From Deltaproteobacteria bacterium (lineage in GTDB: Bacteria; Desulfobacterota; Desulfobacteria; Desulfobacterales; UBA5852): 64,000 nucleotides of DNA. Of the stretch, positions 17,612 to 27,056 are shown one piece after another (the first letter of the stretch is position 1; every line of letters begins with the position of its first letter). The position numbers were made by a program, and so were the translations under genes. The notes beneath the pieces were generated by a model. That model ran no database searches. It saw only the letters and a program-made list of their open reading frames with translations, and was not told where the DNA came from. The stretch lies in contig JAHLLS010000001.1 in assembly GCA_020444045.1 (NCBI GenBank), positions 372,001 through 436,000 on the forward strand, read 5' to 3'.

Positions 17612-18895
17612 TTATGGTTCCATTCCAAATATGTTCACCATCAGGCTGCTCAATCGTTCGCGCAGAATGCCATAGGAGTAATGGCGGGCCGCAATCTGGT
17701 AGTTATGAGTCACCATCTGCTGGCGCCGGTCCGGTGAATCCAGGACGTCCCGAACGGCCGCCACATTGCGGCTGGTGAGATAACCATCCATGACGACCAG
17801 GTCGAACCCCTGGGGCTCGATGTCCTTGACAAAGATGGCATAACGGTTGATTAGCAGGGGTTTTTTAAAATAAATCGCCTCCAAGAAGGCATTGCCAAAG
17901 CCTTCATACAAACTGGGGTAGGTAATAAAGTCGGCATGGGGGTAGACATCCCATAGGGAAAGGTGCCGGAAAACATCGTGAACCGGCGTGTCCGGCGCGA
18001 TTTCAGGAGATTCCAGGAAGCGTAGATCCACGTTCATCTTGCGTGCGTCTTCTTTCAGCCATTCCACATACTCGAAGCCTTCATCCCCGGCCGCGTGGGA
18101 TATGACGAGTTTGCATCGCGGGTCACGCAGCTCTTTGACCAGTTCAATGGCGTGCTCGATGCCCTTGCGTTGCACCACCCGGGTGGGCTGGAGAATCATG
18201 ATGTCATCCTTACGCAAACCAAGGCTGTCGCGCAGGGTGCTGTCACACCTTACGTGCGAATTGGGCGGGTGGGCGAAGTCCAAAACGTTGGGGATAATGA
18301 TGGATGACAGCCCCTTGCGATGGGCCAATTCTTCCTGGGCCGTGGAATTGAGCACCACGTGCTCGATATTGTTCAGTCGGGGCGGGAAGGCCATGCGCAA
18401 GTAGTCGCCCACGGCGTTCAGGGAGAAGCGCACCCGCTCCCAGTAAAAATCGTGGTGGTGGGCAATCGTGGGAATCAAGGTCTCGGCGATCACCTCGGAC
18501 AAGGCCAGCCCGAGCGGGATCTGCATGGGGATCGTCAGCGCATTCTGAACGATCAGCATATCCAAGTCGAAGCGCCGGATAAAATCGTGCAGACGGCTGC
18601 GCAGGAAGTAGCGCAATTCGTGTATCGTATCGGTGATGGCCGGGGGACGGGCTTTGTGACCGAAAACAGCCTGCATGATGTCCTGGTTGCGGTCGGTCTG
18701 AAAATGGGCTTCAGGCACCAGTTCGCTGATGGCGTCGGGCTTGTCAAGTTCACCGGCAAACCAGAAGCAGCGGTGTCCGTTCTCTTGCAAAACCTCCGCC
18801 CATTTGGCAGCCTCCAGGCTAACCCCGTCTGTGCCGGCAAAGCGGGTGGCAATGAAACCGATATTTTTTTGTTTAGATTGGGTTTTAAATGGCAT
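17612..18895 (-). CDS. glycosyltransferase family 4 (GT-B fold)
   Basis: The ATG at 18895 is preferred because the N-terminus KNIGFIATRFAGTDGVSLEA then starts the first Rossmann strand directly. A GTG start 23 codons upstream is possible. The protein has 427 residues. The C-terminal Rossmann domain carries LQPTRVVQRKGIEHAIELV, then ADFITYPSLYEGFGNAFLEA, the E-x7-E donor-binding signature of GT4 enzymes. The acceptor is unknown. Its position between the debranching enzyme and UDP-glucose pyrophosphorylase suggests a role in glucan or glucosyl-compound synthesis. No signal or membrane segment is visible. Confidence 0.85.
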   Translation of the reverse strand: MPFKTQSKQKNIGFIATRFAGTDGVSLEAAKWAEVLQENGHRCFWFAGELDKPDAISELVPEAHFQTDRNQDIMQAVFGHKARPPAITDTIHELRYFLRSRLHDFIRRFDLDMLIVQNALTIPMQIPLGLALSEVIAETLIPTIAHHHDFYWERVRFSLNAVGDYLRMAFPPRLNNIEHVVLNSTAQEELAHRKGLSSIIIPNVLDFAHPPNSHVRCDSTLRDSLGLRKDDIMILQPTRVVQRKGIEHAIELVKELRDPRCKLVISHAAGDEGFEYVEWLKEDARKMNVDLRFLESPEIAPDTPVHDVFRHLSLWDVYPHADFITYPSLYEGFGNAFLEAIYFKKPLLINRYAIFVKDIEPQGFDLVVMDGYLTSRNVAAVRDVLDSPDRRQQMVTHNYQIAARHYSYGILRERLSSLMVNIFGMEP

Positions 18896-19048
18896 CGTCA
18901 CTATCCCATCAAATGAATTCAAGGTGTCCGCCAACAAGAGCGGCCCCCATCCTGGCTGAAGCACCCTGCGTCACGGACAAATAGGGATTCGATCATGCGC
19001 CGGATCGGGTGGTCAGCGGGGGCCGCAGGGGAATACTAGGTCCGGGAT

Positions 19049-20431
19049 TTAAAGTCGCAAGTCCTGCGCGACAACGGTGTTTGCTTTTATGACCGCCTGT
19101 TCGGCACGGGTGTTGGTCACACGGACGTCACCGATGATGGTAACGCCACCTTCAAACCGGATGTCGCCCTCCAGCCGGAGGCGCGCGCATTGCACCAGCG
19201 AGGGCGCCCCCTGGGGGAAGCGCTTATCAAACATGTCGATGTTGCTGTAAAACCGGGGATCCAGTTCGACGTGCGGTCCGGGGGGAATCATGGCCGGGTT
19301 GGGCTCCAGCACCAGGTTTTCGTTCAGTAAAAAGCTGTCCGAGCGAACGACCAGGAGATCATGGCAGGTTTTCACCGGAAAAAAACGGGTTCGCGGGACC
19401 TGGACCGCCCGGGCACCACCAAAAAGGGCGATAGCAGCCCCCATGGCGGATTCTACCTGGTAAACGGCCGGGCTGCCGGCATCCCGCGGATCGACGGTCT
19501 TGGGGTTCAGAATCAGCGGCAGGCGCAGGGTTTTTTCCCGCGCGAGCACACTTTTCAGTGAGGACAGGTTCAGCCAGAGGTTGTTGGTGTTGAAGAAACA
19601 ATAGGTATCGATATCTCGCCCCTGGCTGTCCGCCGGGAACTGGGCCGACTCCCGCAGGAGCAAATTATCGCTGCCGTCGACAGCCAGATGGCCGCCTTTG
19701 GCGTCCGCCGGGGTGCGCCGGGCCACCTCCATCAGGAAAGGCACGTCGTGCCGGACAAGATAGCCGAGAATCGTTTCATCCATGGTCGCGCCGAGATTGT
19801 CTGAATTACATAGCAGGGCGTAGCGGATGTCCGCTTCCAGCAGGCGATCCAATATACCGGACGTGGCCATGGCCGTGTAGACGTCGCCATGCCCGGGCGG
19901 GTTCCATTCCAGTTCGGGGTTGGGCGGCCAGGAGGCCGGCATCAGACTGTCCTGCAGGATTTTCGGGAACCGGTTCTGGATGAACATAAGGGGTGGATCG
20001 ACCGGCCCGAGCGCCCTCAGGGCCTCTTCCGTGGCGGCCTGGGTGCTGAAGCTGTTCATGAAGACCTGCTTGATGTTCAAGCGGGCCGACTGCCCTAAAA
20101 TGATTTCCAGAAATGATTTTTGGTCTTTGACGGTGAGCAGGGATTTGGGCCCGGTCAACCCCATGCTGGTTCCCAGGCCGCCGTTGAGGGTAATGCGGAC
20201 CGCGTGCTTCAGGGCGGCGCGGCCGGCATCCGTATAGGACGCAAGGGTTTCCGCCTGGACCACTTCGTCTTCGCGGGGCGGGCGGATGGCATCGTCCGGT
20301 ATGATACCGGTTTGGCCCTCCACCACCTGTCGATAGTAGGCGCCGAATGTGTCGATCACCAGGGGGGCGAGCCCGGCCCCGGCCATTTTTTCTTTAAAAA
20401 GGTCAAAAGGGTCCATGTGGTGCTGGTCCAT
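19049..20431 (-). CDS. UTP--glucose-1-phosphate uridylyltransferase, UGP2 (eukaryotic) type
   Basis: This enzyme makes UDP-glucose from UTP and glucose-1-phosphate. The nucleotide-binding motif LNGGLGTSMGLTGPKS lies near residue 80, as in eukaryotic UGP2/UDPGP proteins and unlike bacterial GalU. Further hallmarks are PPGHGDVY, LCNSDNLGAT and the C-terminal left-handed beta-helix-like tail (LEGDIRFEGGVTIIGDVRV). I chose the ATG at 20431 because AGGA lies 8 bases before it; an ATG three codons earlier is possible. The protein is about 460 residues, the usual length. It heads the minus-strand glycogen block and could feed the GT4 enzyme or glycogen synthase. Confidence 0.9.
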   Translation of the reverse strand: MDQHHMDPFDLFKEKMAGAGLAPLVIDTFGAYYRQVVEGQTGIIPDDAIRPPREDEVVQAETLASYTDAGRAALKHAVRITLNGGLGTSMGLTGPKSLLTVKDQKSFLEIILGQSARLNIKQVFMNSFSTQAATEEALRALGPVDPPLMFIQNRFPKILQDSLMPASWPPNPELEWNPPGHGDVYTAMATSGILDRLLEADIRYALLCNSDNLGATMDETILGYLVRHDVPFLMEVARRTPADAKGGHLAVDGSDNLLLRESAQFPADSQGRDIDTYCFFNTNNLWLNLSSLKSVLAREKTLRLPLILNPKTVDPRDAGSPAVYQVESAMGAAIALFGGARAVQVPRTRFFPVKTCHDLLVVRSDSFLLNENLVLEPNPAMIPPGPHVELDPRFYSNIDMFDKRFPQGAPSLVQCARLRLEGDIRFEGGVTIIGDVRVTNTRAEQAVIKANTVVAQDLRL

Positions 20432-20499
20432 GTTTATCATCCTGAATCATTACAGTCCATTTTTAACCGATCGGGGACCGTCCGACTGAGATTGCAAAA

Positions 20500-21561
20500 C
20501 TAAACTGTTTCGACCCATCCCATGGTGTCGTCTGCAGCGCCGTATTGGATCTTCGTGATGGCGTTGTAGAATTTTTGCGCCAGAGGACCCACCTGGTTGC
20601 CGCCAATCGCGAAGCTGCGGCCGTCGTAATTCAACTCCCCCACCGGCGAAATGACGGCGGCGGTGCCCGATCCGAATATTTCCTTGAGCTGGCCGCTCGC
20701 GTGGGCGGTTACTACTTCGTCGATGCTGATCAGGCGTTCGGAGACCGTGAGGCCCCATTTACGGCCCAGGGCCAGCACGGAGTCCCGGGTAATGCCGGGC
20801 AGAATGCTGCCGTTGAGAGCGGGGGTTACCAGTTCATCGCCGATCACGAAGAAAATATTCATGGAGCCCACTTCTTCCACGTATTTCAATTCCACACCGT
20901 CCAGCCAGAGGACCTGGGTATAGCCGGCCTGATGCGCCTTGTCGCCCGCCAGCAGGCTGGCGGCGTAATTGCCCAAGGTTTTGGCCTCCCCCACACCGCC
21001 GCGTACTGCCCTCACATGCTCCCGCGTGACCTGAATTTTTACAGGGTTGAAGCCTTCCGGGTAATAGGCGCCGACGGGGGATAAAATAATGAAAAACCGA
21101 TAGGTGTGAGAGGCCCGCACACCCAGATAAGGATCCATGGCGACAATGGTCGGTCGGATGTAGAGGGAGGTCTCGGGGGCGTTCGGAACCCAGTCCTTTT
21201 CAATCTGCAGCAGTTTTTTGAGCGCCTGCAGAAGAAAGCTCTCGTCGAACTCGGGGATGCACAGCATCCGGCAGGAGTTGTTCAAGCGTTTGAGGTTTTC
21301 CTGGGGACGAAAGAGCTGGATGCCGCCGCCGTCCGTCCGGTAGGCCTTGAGCCCCTCGAAAACGCCCTGGCCGTAATGCAGCACCATGGTGGAGGGCTCC
21401 ATCGCGATGGGGCCGTAGGGCTCGATGCGGGGGGTGTGCCACCCCCGGTCCGGATCATAATCCATATTGAACATATGATCCGTAAAAAGCGTGCCGAATC
21501 CCAGGCGGTCGGCGTCCGGCTTGGTCTTCAGAGATTCGGCTTTGGTGATGGTAATATCCAT
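20500..21561 (-). CDS. ilvE: branched-chain amino acid aminotransferase
   Basis: A PLP-dependent fold-type IV transaminase for Leu, Ile and Val. I chose the ATG at 21561 since AAGGAGG sits ideally before it; upstream in-frame codons extend the frame but look non-coding. The 353-residue protein has the class IV signature with the PLP lysine in GEAKTLGNYAASLLAG (Lys near 193), the mitochondrial/BCAT2-like N-terminus FGTLFTDHMFNMDYD and the C-terminal GTAAVISPVGEL. This is the longer BCAT II type. It is followed by a small gap and the UDP-glucose pyrophosphorylase gene on the same strand. Confidence 0.94.
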   Translation of the reverse strand: MDITITKAESLKTKPDADRLGFGTLFTDHMFNMDYDPDRGWHTPRIEPYGPIAMEPSTMVLHYGQGVFEGLKAYRTDGGGIQLFRPQENLKRLNNSCRMLCIPEFDESFLLQALKKLLQIEKDWVPNAPETSLYIRPTIVAMDPYLGVRASHTYRFFIILSPVGAYYPEGFNPVKIQVTREHVRAVRGGVGEAKTLGNYAASLLAGDKAHQAGYTQVLWLDGVELKYVEEVGSMNIFFVIGDELVTPALNGSILPGITRDSVLALGRKWGLTVSERLISIDEVVTAHASGQLKEIFGSGTAAVISPVGELNYDGRSFAIGGNQVGPLAQKFYNAITKIQYGAADDTMGWVETV

Positions 21562-21769
21562 AACGGCCTCCTTAAATCGTTTCGACAGGTGGTCCGGACG
21601 ACGGTTCGACGCTATCCGGTGCGGTTTGGCAAAAGGTCGGGGCCAGCGGTCCAAAGCGGTCGTCATGACCCCAAATTCCAAAGGATACTAATCGCTTATT
21701 TCATTCCGAAAAAAAAATTCATAACATGTTGGGGGCTTAAATCAAGCATTAAGTTGTGTCAGTGGGGCA

Positions 21770-21806
21770 CTGGCGCCGGCTCGTGAACCTGTCGTTCCGG
21801 CGCCAG
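21770..21806 (+). other. strong GC hairpin in the ilvE/ykgJ divergent gap
   Basis: A 10-base-pair stem, CTGGCGCCGG (21770-21779) with CCGGCGCCAG (21797-21806), is followed on the plus strand by only GTTTGA, a poor T-run. It could be a weak terminator, a leader structure of the downstream Cys-cluster gene, or an operator. The rest of the 360-base gap (21562-21921) holds an A9 tract near 21709 and no gene that I can support. Confidence 0.35.
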
Positions 21807-21921
21807 GTTTGACTTCCCCCGGCAACTCCGTTATGGAGGGGCTTGCCTAGCGACCCTTGAAATTAATGGGTATTGCCAAACACTTGAACAGCCACGACGT
21901 GGTGGAGGACAATCAGACACT

Positions 21922-22698
21922 ATGACGGATCAGGATAACATGGCCCAAATCGCCCCCATGCGGGTGGGTCTCAAAAATCATTTTAAATTCAAATGCCATC
22001 CCGGCGTGTCCTGTTTTACCAAGTGCTGCCGGGGAATCAATATCATTCTGACGCCCTACGACGTCATCCTGCTGAAAAACCGGCTGGGATTGTCATCGGA
22101 AGAATTCCTGGCCATTTATACCGAACCCCATATCATGGAAAAAACCGATCTGCCGGTGGTCACCCTGAAACTGCTGGACGACGAACAGCAGTCCTGCCCC
22201 TTCGTGCGGGACGACGGCTGCATCGTTTACCAGGATCGTCCCACGACGTGCCGCTACTACCCGCTAGGTGTGGCCGCCCTTACGCATAAAGAGGGCGCGG
22301 ACGATGAGGGCTTTTATTTCTTCGTGGATGAGGCCCACTGCCGGGGGTTCGAGGAAGATCAGGAGTTGACCGTGGCGGAATGGCGCAAGGATCAGGGCGT
22401 GGATCGCCACGACGACATCAACGCCGAGTGGACCGATCTGGTGGTGCGCAAACGCTCCTTCCCGGCCAATATCAAGTTGACGGAACAGAGCAAGCAGATG
22501 TTTTTCCTGGCCAGCTACAACATCGACAAGTTTCGGGAGTTTGTTTTCAGCAGTTCGTTCCTGGAGCGGTATGACATCGATGCGGCGACCCAGGAAAAAA
22601 TCAAAGCGGATGAAATTGAACTCTTGAATTTCGGGATGCGCTGGCTCAAGTTCATCCTTTACAAGATCGGTGATTTTAAGCTGAAATCGACAGACTAG
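21922..22698 (+). CDS. YkgJ-family cysteine-cluster protein
   Basis: A 258-residue cytoplasmic protein of the YkgJ (UPF0153-like) family, thought to bind iron-sulfur or zinc through a conserved Cys set. The cysteines visible are in CHPGVSCFTKCC (near 26-37), then CPFVRDDGC and RPTTCRYYPLG (near 90-115), then EAHCRGF. The remaining C-terminal half is helical with no known motif. Function in this family is unresolved; some members are annotated as Fe-S oxidoreductases without proof. It is monocistronic, ended by a strong hairpin terminator. Confidence 0.8.
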   Translation: MTDQDNMAQIAPMRVGLKNHFKFKCHPGVSCFTKCCRGINIILTPYDVILLKNRLGLSSEEFLAIYTEPHIMEKTDLPVVTLKLLDDEQQSCPFVRDDGCIVYQDRPTTCRYYPLGVAALTHKEGADDEGFYFFVDEAHCRGFEEDQELTVAEWRKDQGVDRHDDINAEWTDLVVRKRSFPANIKLTEQSKQMFFLASYNIDKFREFVFSSSFLERYDIDAATQEKIKADEIELLNFGMRWLKFILYKIGDFKLKSTD

Positions 22699-22733
22699 AC
22701 CAGCTATCCTCGGTTTTACCCATGCACGGAGCG

Positions 22734-22769
22734 CGCCGCCGCTGGGAACCAGCGGCGGCGTTCTATTTT
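22734..22769 (+). terminator. intrinsic terminator of the YkgJ-family gene
   Basis: A 12-base-pair stem, CGCCGCCGCTGG (22734-22745) with CCAGCGGCGGCG (22749-22760), has a 3-base loop and is followed by TTCTATTTT. It lies in the convergent gap before glpK (minus). Confidence 0.75.
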
Positions 22770-22782
22770 GCACCGCTTTGTC

Positions 22783-24291
22783 TCAAACCCAGTCGAAGGT
22801 GCGCTCCACGGCTTTTTTCCAGCGCCGGTAAGCTTTTTCCCGTTCTTCCGCCGCCATGCCCGGCTCCCAGGTCTGGTCCACGGACCAGTTTTGGCGCAAG
22901 TCGTCCATGCTGGCCCAGTACCCCACGGCCAGACCGGCCGCATAGGCCGCGCCCAAGGCCGTGGTTTCCGTCACCACGGGTCGGATGACGGGGACATCCA
23001 GAATATTGGACAGGAACTGCATCAACAGGTTGTTGCCCGCCATGCCGCCGTCCACCTTGAGGCGGGTCAGATCGACCCCCGAATCCTTGTTCATGGCTTC
23101 CACGATGTCGCGGGTCTGAAAGGCGTTGGCCTCCAGGACGGCGCGGGCCAGGTGCCCTTTATTGACGAACCGCGTCAGGCCCACGATGGCCCCGCGGGCG
23201 TCCGAACGCCAGTAGGGGGCGAAAAGCCCGGAAAAGGCCGGTACGATATAGGCGCCGCCGTTGTCTTCCACGGAAAGCGCCAGTTGCTCGATCTCCGGGG
23301 CCTGCTCGATCAGATTAAGATTGTCACGAAACCATTGCACCAGCGCACCGGCAATGGCGATGGAGCCTTCCAGGCAGTAAACAGGCTTCTCGCCGCTGAC
23401 CTGATAGCCCAGTGTCGTCAGCAGGCCGTGGCGGGACGCCACCGGTTCGTGGCCGGTATTCAACAGCAGGAAACATCCGGTGCCATAGGTGTTTTTGGCC
23501 TCCCCGACGGCGAAGCAGGTCTGACCCACCAGGGCCGCCTGCTGATCCCCCAGGGCGCCGCAAACCGGCACGGTGGCCTTCAAGGGGCCGTCCAGAAGGG
23601 TATGTCCCCAGGATTCCAGGTCAACGGACGGCACGATGCGCGGCAGCATTTGCGGCGGAACGCCGAGGGTTTTCAGGATATCGGCGTCCCATGCCAGCGT
23701 TTTCAGGTTCATCATCAGGGTCCGGCTGGCGTTGGTGACGTCGGTGACGTGCGCGCCCCGGTGCGGTCCGCCGGTCAGCCACCAGATCATCCAGGTTTCG
23801 ATGGTGCCGAATAGGGCATCCCCCTTATCCGCCGCCCGGCGGGCCTCTGGCACGTTGTCCAGGATCCACTTGATTTTGGGGCCTGAGAAATAGGTTGCGA
23901 TGGGGAGCCCGGTCTGTTCCCGGAACCGATCCTGCCCGCCTTCTGCCATGAGATCGTTGCAGATGGTGTCGGTGCGGGTGCATTGCCACACGATGGCGTT
24001 ATAGAAAGGGCGTCCGGTGTGCTTGTCCCATACGACAGCGGTTTCGCGCTGGTTGGTGATGCCGATGGCGGCCAGATCGCTGCTTTTGATGCCGCTTTTT
24101 CCGAGCGCGCCCCGGATCACGGCCTGGGTGTTCCGCCAGATTTCCATGGGATCGTGTTCCACCCAGCCGGGCTTGGGAAAAATCTGTTCATGTTCCTTCT
24201 GGTCCAGGCCGACAATGCGTCCCTTTTGATCGAAGATAATGAAACGATTGCTCGTGGTTCCCAGGTCAACTGCGCCGATGTAAGTGTCCAT
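22783..24291 (-). CDS. glpK: glycerol kinase
   Basis: GlpK phosphorylates glycerol to sn-glycerol-3-phosphate with ATP. I chose the ATG at 24291 (AAGGAG site), giving 502 residues, the standard size. FGGY-family features are [16 protein letters not shown] at the N-terminus, the glycerol-contact stretch [30 protein letters not shown], the [12 protein letters not shown] strand and the C-terminal [15 protein letters not shown]. It is the last gene of a five-gene minus-strand operon with glpA, glpB and the Hdr-like pair, feeding them substrate. Confidence 0.96.
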   Translation of the reverse strand: MDTYIGAVDLGTTSNRFIIFDQKGRIVGLDQKEHEQIFPKPGWVEHDPMEIWRNTQAVIRGALGKSGIKSSDLAAIGITNQRETAVVWDKHTGRPFYNAIVWQCTRTDTICNDLMAEGGQDRFREQTGLPIATYFSGPKIKWILDNVPEARRAADKGDALFGTIETWMIWWLTGGPHRGAHVTDVTNASRTLMMNLKTLAWDADILKTLGVPPQMLPRIVPSVDLESWGHTLLDGPLKATVPVCGALGDQQAALVGQTCFAVGEAKNTYGTGCFLLLNTGHEPVASRHGLLTTLGYQVSGEKPVYCLEGSIAIAGALVQWFRDNLNLIEQAPEIEQLALSVEDNGGAYIVPAFSGLFAPYWRSDARGAIVGLTRFVNKGHLARAVLEANAFQTRDIVEAMNKDSGVDLTRLKVDGGMAGNNLLMQFLSNILDVPVIRPVVTETTALGAAYAAGLAVGYWASMDDLRQNWSVDQTWEPGMAAEEREKAYRRWKKAVERTFDWV

Positions 24292-24450
24292 GGCGGCTCT
24301 CCTTTCTTGTGACGTTGCAGCGATGCAGCCATACCGGTTCTCTGCGGCCTCATTCGCGAGCAGCGATAGAGCGTAATTGGGGCATATAATTTTTGAAAAA
24401 GCAAGCAACGGCGTTCGTGGAAACTGCCGGCAGTATCACCGGCCCACACG

Positions 24451-25290
24451 TTAAACCACCTCGCCACTTGAGAGCCCCAGGGCGTCATGCGGCAGTCCCA
24501 AGGCAAGCCCCAGTAGCTGGGGATATAGCCGCGCCGGCAGGGATTCGGTTTCGGCGGGATGCGCGTCGCGCACGCTGTCAAACTGGAGCTGGCAATAGGT
24601 GCAGGCGGTGGCCAGCACTTGTGCTCCGGCGGCGTGGGCATCTTCCAGTTTGCGTGTCATCAGCTTCAAGGACAAGGTCGGATTTTTTTCCCATAGGGGA
24701 TTACCGCAGCATTCCAGCCGCAGCGGCCAATCCACGGGGGTCGCCCCGATCGCGGTGATGAGGTTTTCGAAAATCGTGGGGGCCAACGGGTTGTCCAGCT
24801 GCACCACATGGCCCGGCCGCAGAGCGTGGCAGCCATAGTGGGCCGCGACCTGGAGTCCCTTCAGGGGCCGGCGCACCCTGGCCCGGATCGCAGCAAGCCC
24901 GATATCGTCGGCCAAAACCGAAAGGAGGTGGCGCACCGGTATACCCCGGCGCCACCGAAGCTCCTCGGCCTCCAGTTGGCCATTGACGAAGTCGCGCAGG
25001 GCGGCGTTTTCGCCCAGCCAGTAAGCGGCTTGCTTCAGCTGGCCATAGCAGCACTGGCAGGGTGTCAGCAGGGATAACCCTTCCCGATCGGCAATGGCCA
25101 GGTTGCGGGCGGCGGCCAGAACCGAGGCAGCCAAATTCTGATGGCGCATCGGGTAGCCGCAGCAGTTCAGTTCAGTATGGTTCAGGGGAATATCGAGAGC
25201 GGCCAGAACCGACTGGGTAGCGGTGTCGTATTGGGGCAGAAAGGGGGTAATCTTGCAGCCCGGAAAATAAAGGTAGGTGTTTGGCGCCAT
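24451..25290 (-). CDS. HdrB-like CCG-domain protein of the glp operon
   Basis: A 279-residue protein with two CCG (heterodisulfide-reductase B type) domains: FPGCK ... NCCGYP ... CQCCYG, and HYGCHAL ... LECCGNP ... CTYCQLQFD. In HdrB these cysteines hold non-cubane [4Fe-4S] clusters that act on disulfides or pass electrons. In E. coli GlpC one polypeptide carries two ferredoxin clusters plus two CCG domains; here the CCG part is a separate gene just downstream of the membrane ferredoxin protein. I infer it is part of the electron exit path from the GlpAB dehydrogenase. It contains no membrane segment. Confidence 0.8.
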   Translation of the reverse strand: MAPNTYLYFPGCKITPFLPQYDTATQSVLAALDIPLNHTELNCCGYPMRHQNLAASVLAAARNLAIADREGLSLLTPCQCCYGQLKQAAYWLGENAALRDFVNGQLEAEELRWRRGIPVRHLLSVLADDIGLAAIRARVRRPLKGLQVAAHYGCHALRPGHVVQLDNPLAPTIFENLITAIGATPVDWPLRLECCGNPLWEKNPTLSLKLMTRKLEDAHAAGAQVLATACTYCQLQFDSVRDAHPAETESLPARLYPQLLGLALGLPHDALGLSSGEVV

Positions 25291-25320
25291 GGGGTTGTCT
25301 GCCGTTGGCCTTGTTGCGGT

Positions 25321-26991
25321 TTACGAAGATTCGGCAGCGATGGCCTGCGGCGACAGCATCGCCCGCCGACAGGCTTCGTTGCGCAGTTCATAGAGCACGT
25401 CCGCCACCTTGACATTCTGGGGGCAGTGTTCCTGGCATTGGTAGCACGTTACGCAATCCCACAGCATCCGACAGCCAAAGGCTTGCTCTTTGAGTTGCAG
25501 GCGCATCAGGTTCATGATCTGCTGCGGGGTCAGATCGAGATCCCGGCGGGGATCGTCACTGGCGTCCACCACCGGGCAGACGCTGGTGCAGGTGGTGCAC
25601 TGGACACAGGCCCAGAACGTTTCGGGGCGGTCCGTCAAACCCAGCGATAGGGGGGGGTGGTCAGGAACCGTCGATTCGGGTGCGCGGGTTGCGGAAGGCG
25701 TGATGGCAGCGGCCCGCTCATAGAACGGCGGAAAGCCTTTTTGGATCAAATCTCGTCGGGAGGCCCGCCACAGGTCCTGCAAATCGATCCCGGATGGACA
25801 CCACTGGGTGCAGCGACCGCACAAGGTGCAGGTAAAGCTGCCATCGGCCAGAAGTGCCATTTCAGCAGCCGGCGCGCCGGCCGTTGCCAGACGCTTGACG
25901 CCCAACAGTTTTTCGGAGGGGAGGATGGCCGGGTTGGATATCACCCGATAAAAGGGGGCCACCGAACAGTGTTCAGTGCAAACGCCGCAATGGGTGCAGG
26001 CATCCAACCCCAGCGCTCTGCGGGACGCACGGAAAGCCGGGGGGCCCTCACGGACAGGCCCTGAGGCCCGGGCCAGCAGATTGACCGGTGTGGCCAGCAG
26101 ATGGAAAAACTTGCTGAACGGCAAGCAGGCCAGCGCCAGACAACTGGCCAGATAATGAAGAGTCCACAGCCAGATATCGATACGCAAGGTGTCCATTATC
26201 CCTGCGACGGGTTTCAGCAAACGCGAAGTCGGGTAGGATAGAAACGCAGCCTGGGGCCGGGAATGGCAGGAGGCGCAGTAGGCCTCGTGAGCCATTTGTC
26301 CGGCAGCTGTGTCAACCGTGCGTTCATCGGCCCGGACTGGCAGGGCGGCACCCATTTTGGTGGCCCAATAGTGCTGCAGGGCGGCCACCTCGTCAGGATC
26401 ATCGTCTCCCATATACTCCTCCACCATTTCCTCAAAAACGGAAGCGGATAGGATCTGGGAACTTTCCAGCAGAATACCGCTGACGATGATGACCGCTAAC
26501 AGCAGCAGGACCAGACGGTCGGCATGGGATCGGATGCGCTTAAAGCGGGTGTGCGCGCGATGCCGGATAACGGTTCCCAGGACACCGGCCAGAACCAGAA
26601 ATGCGAAAAAATTGCGCAGCCAGCGGAATGGGTTGAGCGTCGGATAATAGTCGGAAAAAAAAACGGGGGCTGTCCAATCGTCCAGCGCATGCAGGAACAC
26701 CAGCAGCAAAACCCCGTAGCTCATGGCCATATGTATGGCCCAGCGCAGCCGGTCCTGCTGAAGAAGATGACCTTGAAGCACGATTTCCCAGAGGAAAATT
26801 CGCGTATTTTTCCAAATGCCGGGGTGGATCATGGCGCCCGGCAGGGCACGACCGGTGGCGGCCAGCCGCTGGCCGGTCGACAGACCGTCGCTTTCCGATC
26901 CGATGTCACTCAGGAACCATCGGCTGATACGCCACGCCGTGCCAGCCAGACAGATGCCCAGAGCGATGGTGGCCACGTTCGAGGTCAGCAC
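25321..26991 (-). CDS. membrane cytochrome b / heme c / four-cluster ferredoxin fusion (HdrC/HdrE-like), glp electron transfer
   Basis: A 556-residue fusion. The N-terminal half has about five membrane helices, including AMSYGVLLLVFLHALDDW, RNFFAFLVLAGVLGTVI and LVLLLLAVIIVSGILL, with His and Arg residues typical of NarI/HdrE-like heme b proteins. Near 238 a CASCH motif could bind a c-type heme. The C-terminal half holds four CxxCxxCxxxC motifs: CTHCGVCTEHC (331), CTLCGRCTQWC (386), CVQCTTCTSVC (463) and CVTCYQCQEHC (510). It starts with GTG behind AAGGA. Placed between glpB and the HdrB-like gene, it probably carries electrons from glycerol-3-phosphate oxidation to the quinone pool, replacing GlpC. 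Four clusters rather than two is unusual. Confidence 0.82.
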   Translation of the reverse strand: MLTSNVATIALGICLAGTAWRISRWFLSDIGSESDGLSTGQRLAATGRALPGAMIHPGIWKNTRIFLWEIVLQGHLLQQDRLRWAIHMAMSYGVLLLVFLHALDDWTAPVFFSDYYPTLNPFRWLRNFFAFLVLAGVLGTVIRHRAHTRFKRIRSHADRLVLLLLAVIIVSGILLESSQILSASVFEEMVEEYMGDDDPDEVAALQHYWATKMGAALPVRADERTVDTAAGQMAHEAYCASCHSRPQAAFLSYPTSRLLKPVAGIMDTLRIDIWLWTLHYLASCLALACLPFSKFFHLLATPVNLLARASGPVREGPPAFRASRRALGLDACTHCGVCTEHCSVAPFYRVISNPAILPSEKLLGVKRLATAGAPAAEMALLADGSFTCTLCGRCTQWCPSGIDLQDLWRASRRDLIQKGFPPFYERAAAITPSATRAPESTVPDHPPLSLGLTDRPETFWACVQCTTCTSVCPVVDASDDPRRDLDLTPQQIMNLMRLQLKEQAFGCRMLWDCVTCYQCQEHCPQNVKVADVLYELRNEACRRAMLSPQAIAAESS

Positions 26992-27056
26992 ACAAACGTC
27001 CTTGTCGGGTGGGTCGCAAGGGGCCGAATGTCATGGATCATGGATGCCATCGTCAT
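26985..27056 (-). CDS. possible 23-codon coupling micro-ORF between glpB and the Hdr-like gene
   Basis: The glpB stop (TGA, 27053-27055) overlaps an ATG (ATGA). That frame runs 23 codons (MTMASMIHDIRPL ... RTFVC) and its TGA stop lies 1 base short of the GTG of the membrane gene. The chain of overlaps suggests translational coupling or re-initiation; a frameshifted former N-terminus is another reading. It could equally be chance. Confidence 0.3.
   Translation of the reverse strand: MTMASMIHDIRPLATHPTRTFVC

Noticed and set aside
22768-23814. 348-codon plus-strand frame opposite glpK
   Set aside because: Shadow frame rich in His/Gln/Gly; glpK on the other strand is certain.
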